Source: JAEWSN01 sp038249175
Lineage (GTDB): Bacteria; Bacillota; Clostridia; DSM-8532
Assembly (NCBI GenBank): GCA_038249175.1
Contig: JBBRWP010000204.1
Location: 1 to 5,892, forward strand
DNA length: 5,892 nt
Direction: 5' to 3'
The notes under the pieces are model-generated. The model ran no database searches. It saw nothing but the letters and a program-made list of their open reading frames with translations, and had not been told where the DNA came from. The position numbers and the translations under genes are program-made. The number at the start of each line of letters is the position of its first letter. Position 1 is the stretch's first letter. This document shows positions 5,751-5,892 of the stretch, piece after piece.

Positions 5751-5892
5751 ATGAAACAAGCAGCGATGACAAAGCCCCGAACCATCTCCTTCAGGGAAGT
5801 CGATATTCCGGAAATCTCAGAGCAGGAAGTTCTGATCAAAATCATGCGTATAGGTGTCTGCGGGTCGGATATCCATGTCTATCATGGCAAAC
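5751..5892 (+). CDS. Zinc-dependent medium-chain alcohol/polyol dehydrogenase, N-terminus (3' partial)
   Basis: The last 142 bases encode the first 47 residues of a protein that continues beyond the window. The sequence shows the N-terminal GroES-like fold of the zinc-dependent MDR family: an initial MKQAAMTKP strand, the turn EVDIPEISEQEVLIKI, and the diagnostic G35-V-C-G-S-D-I-H-V-Y-H-G46, where Cys37 is the expected catalytic zinc ligand. Members close in style include sorbitol/L-iditol, threonine and sugar dehydrogenases; the substrate cannot be set from this fragment. The ATG at 5751 is chosen because a run of seven G (5738-5744) lies six bases upstream as a Shine-Dalgarno-like site. An in-frame ATG at 5736 would read through that G-run and is less likely. 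It lies downstream of the ROK regulator on the same strand and may be its target. Confidence 0.88.
   Translation, partial: MKQAAMTKPRTISFREVDIPEISEQEVLIKIMRIGVCGSDIHVYHGK

Noticed and set aside
1..5892. CRISPR arrays, tRNA or rRNA genes, known riboswitches, transposase genes
   Set aside because: On reading both strands I found no regularly spaced identical repeats, no tRNA cloverleaf or rRNA-like sequence, no riboswitch core I could recognise, and no transposase motif.

Overview
The window looks like a bacterial chromosomal segment, most likely from a Firmicute (Clostridia/Bacilli); a sugar-fermenting spirochaete cannot be excluded. This rests on moderate GC, strong GGAGG-type ribosome binding sites, a YesN-like AraC regulator end, a COG2426 membrane protein and a XylR-like ROK repressor. 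No rRNA, tRNA or other taxonomic marker is present, so the lineage is an inference.

Layout. (1) Positions 1-351 hold the C-terminal DNA-binding end of an AraC-type regulator. (2) Converging on it with a 7-bp gap, on the minus strand, is a small integral membrane protein of the COG2426 'small multidrug export' family (359-850). (3) A divergent intergenic region (851-1040) carries a promoter in each direction and a CG-centred palindrome that resembles a LacI-family operator. (4) A LacI-family regulator (1041-2045) is followed after 48 bp by L-fucose isomerase, fucI (2094-3896), which ends in a strong intrinsic terminator (3920-3961). (5) A 302-bp AT-rich gap (3962-4263) holds a 132-bp palindromic, MITE-like element and the promoter of the next gene. 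(6) A ROK-family regulator with an N-terminal winged helix (4264-5481) follows. (7) A 269-bp gap (5482-5750) holds a diverged 75-bp tandem repeat; one repeat unit is interrupted by a second, unrelated 122-bp MITE-like element with 10-bp inverted ends and a 4-bp target duplication. (8) The start of a zinc-dependent medium-chain dehydrogenase (5751 onward) runs off the right edge.

Together the genes suggest a carbohydrate-use locus: a LacI regulator controlling L-fucose/D-arabinose isomerisation, and a second sugar-responsive regulator (ROK) next to a polyol- or sugar-type dehydrogenase. Fuculokinase, fuculose-phosphate aldolase and a transporter are not in the window, so the full pathway cannot be confirmed. 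The genes themselves are well-known families. The most unusual material is non-coding: two different small inverted-repeat elements flank the ROK gene, and the downstream one has its apparent pre-insertion site preserved in the neighbouring repeat unit.
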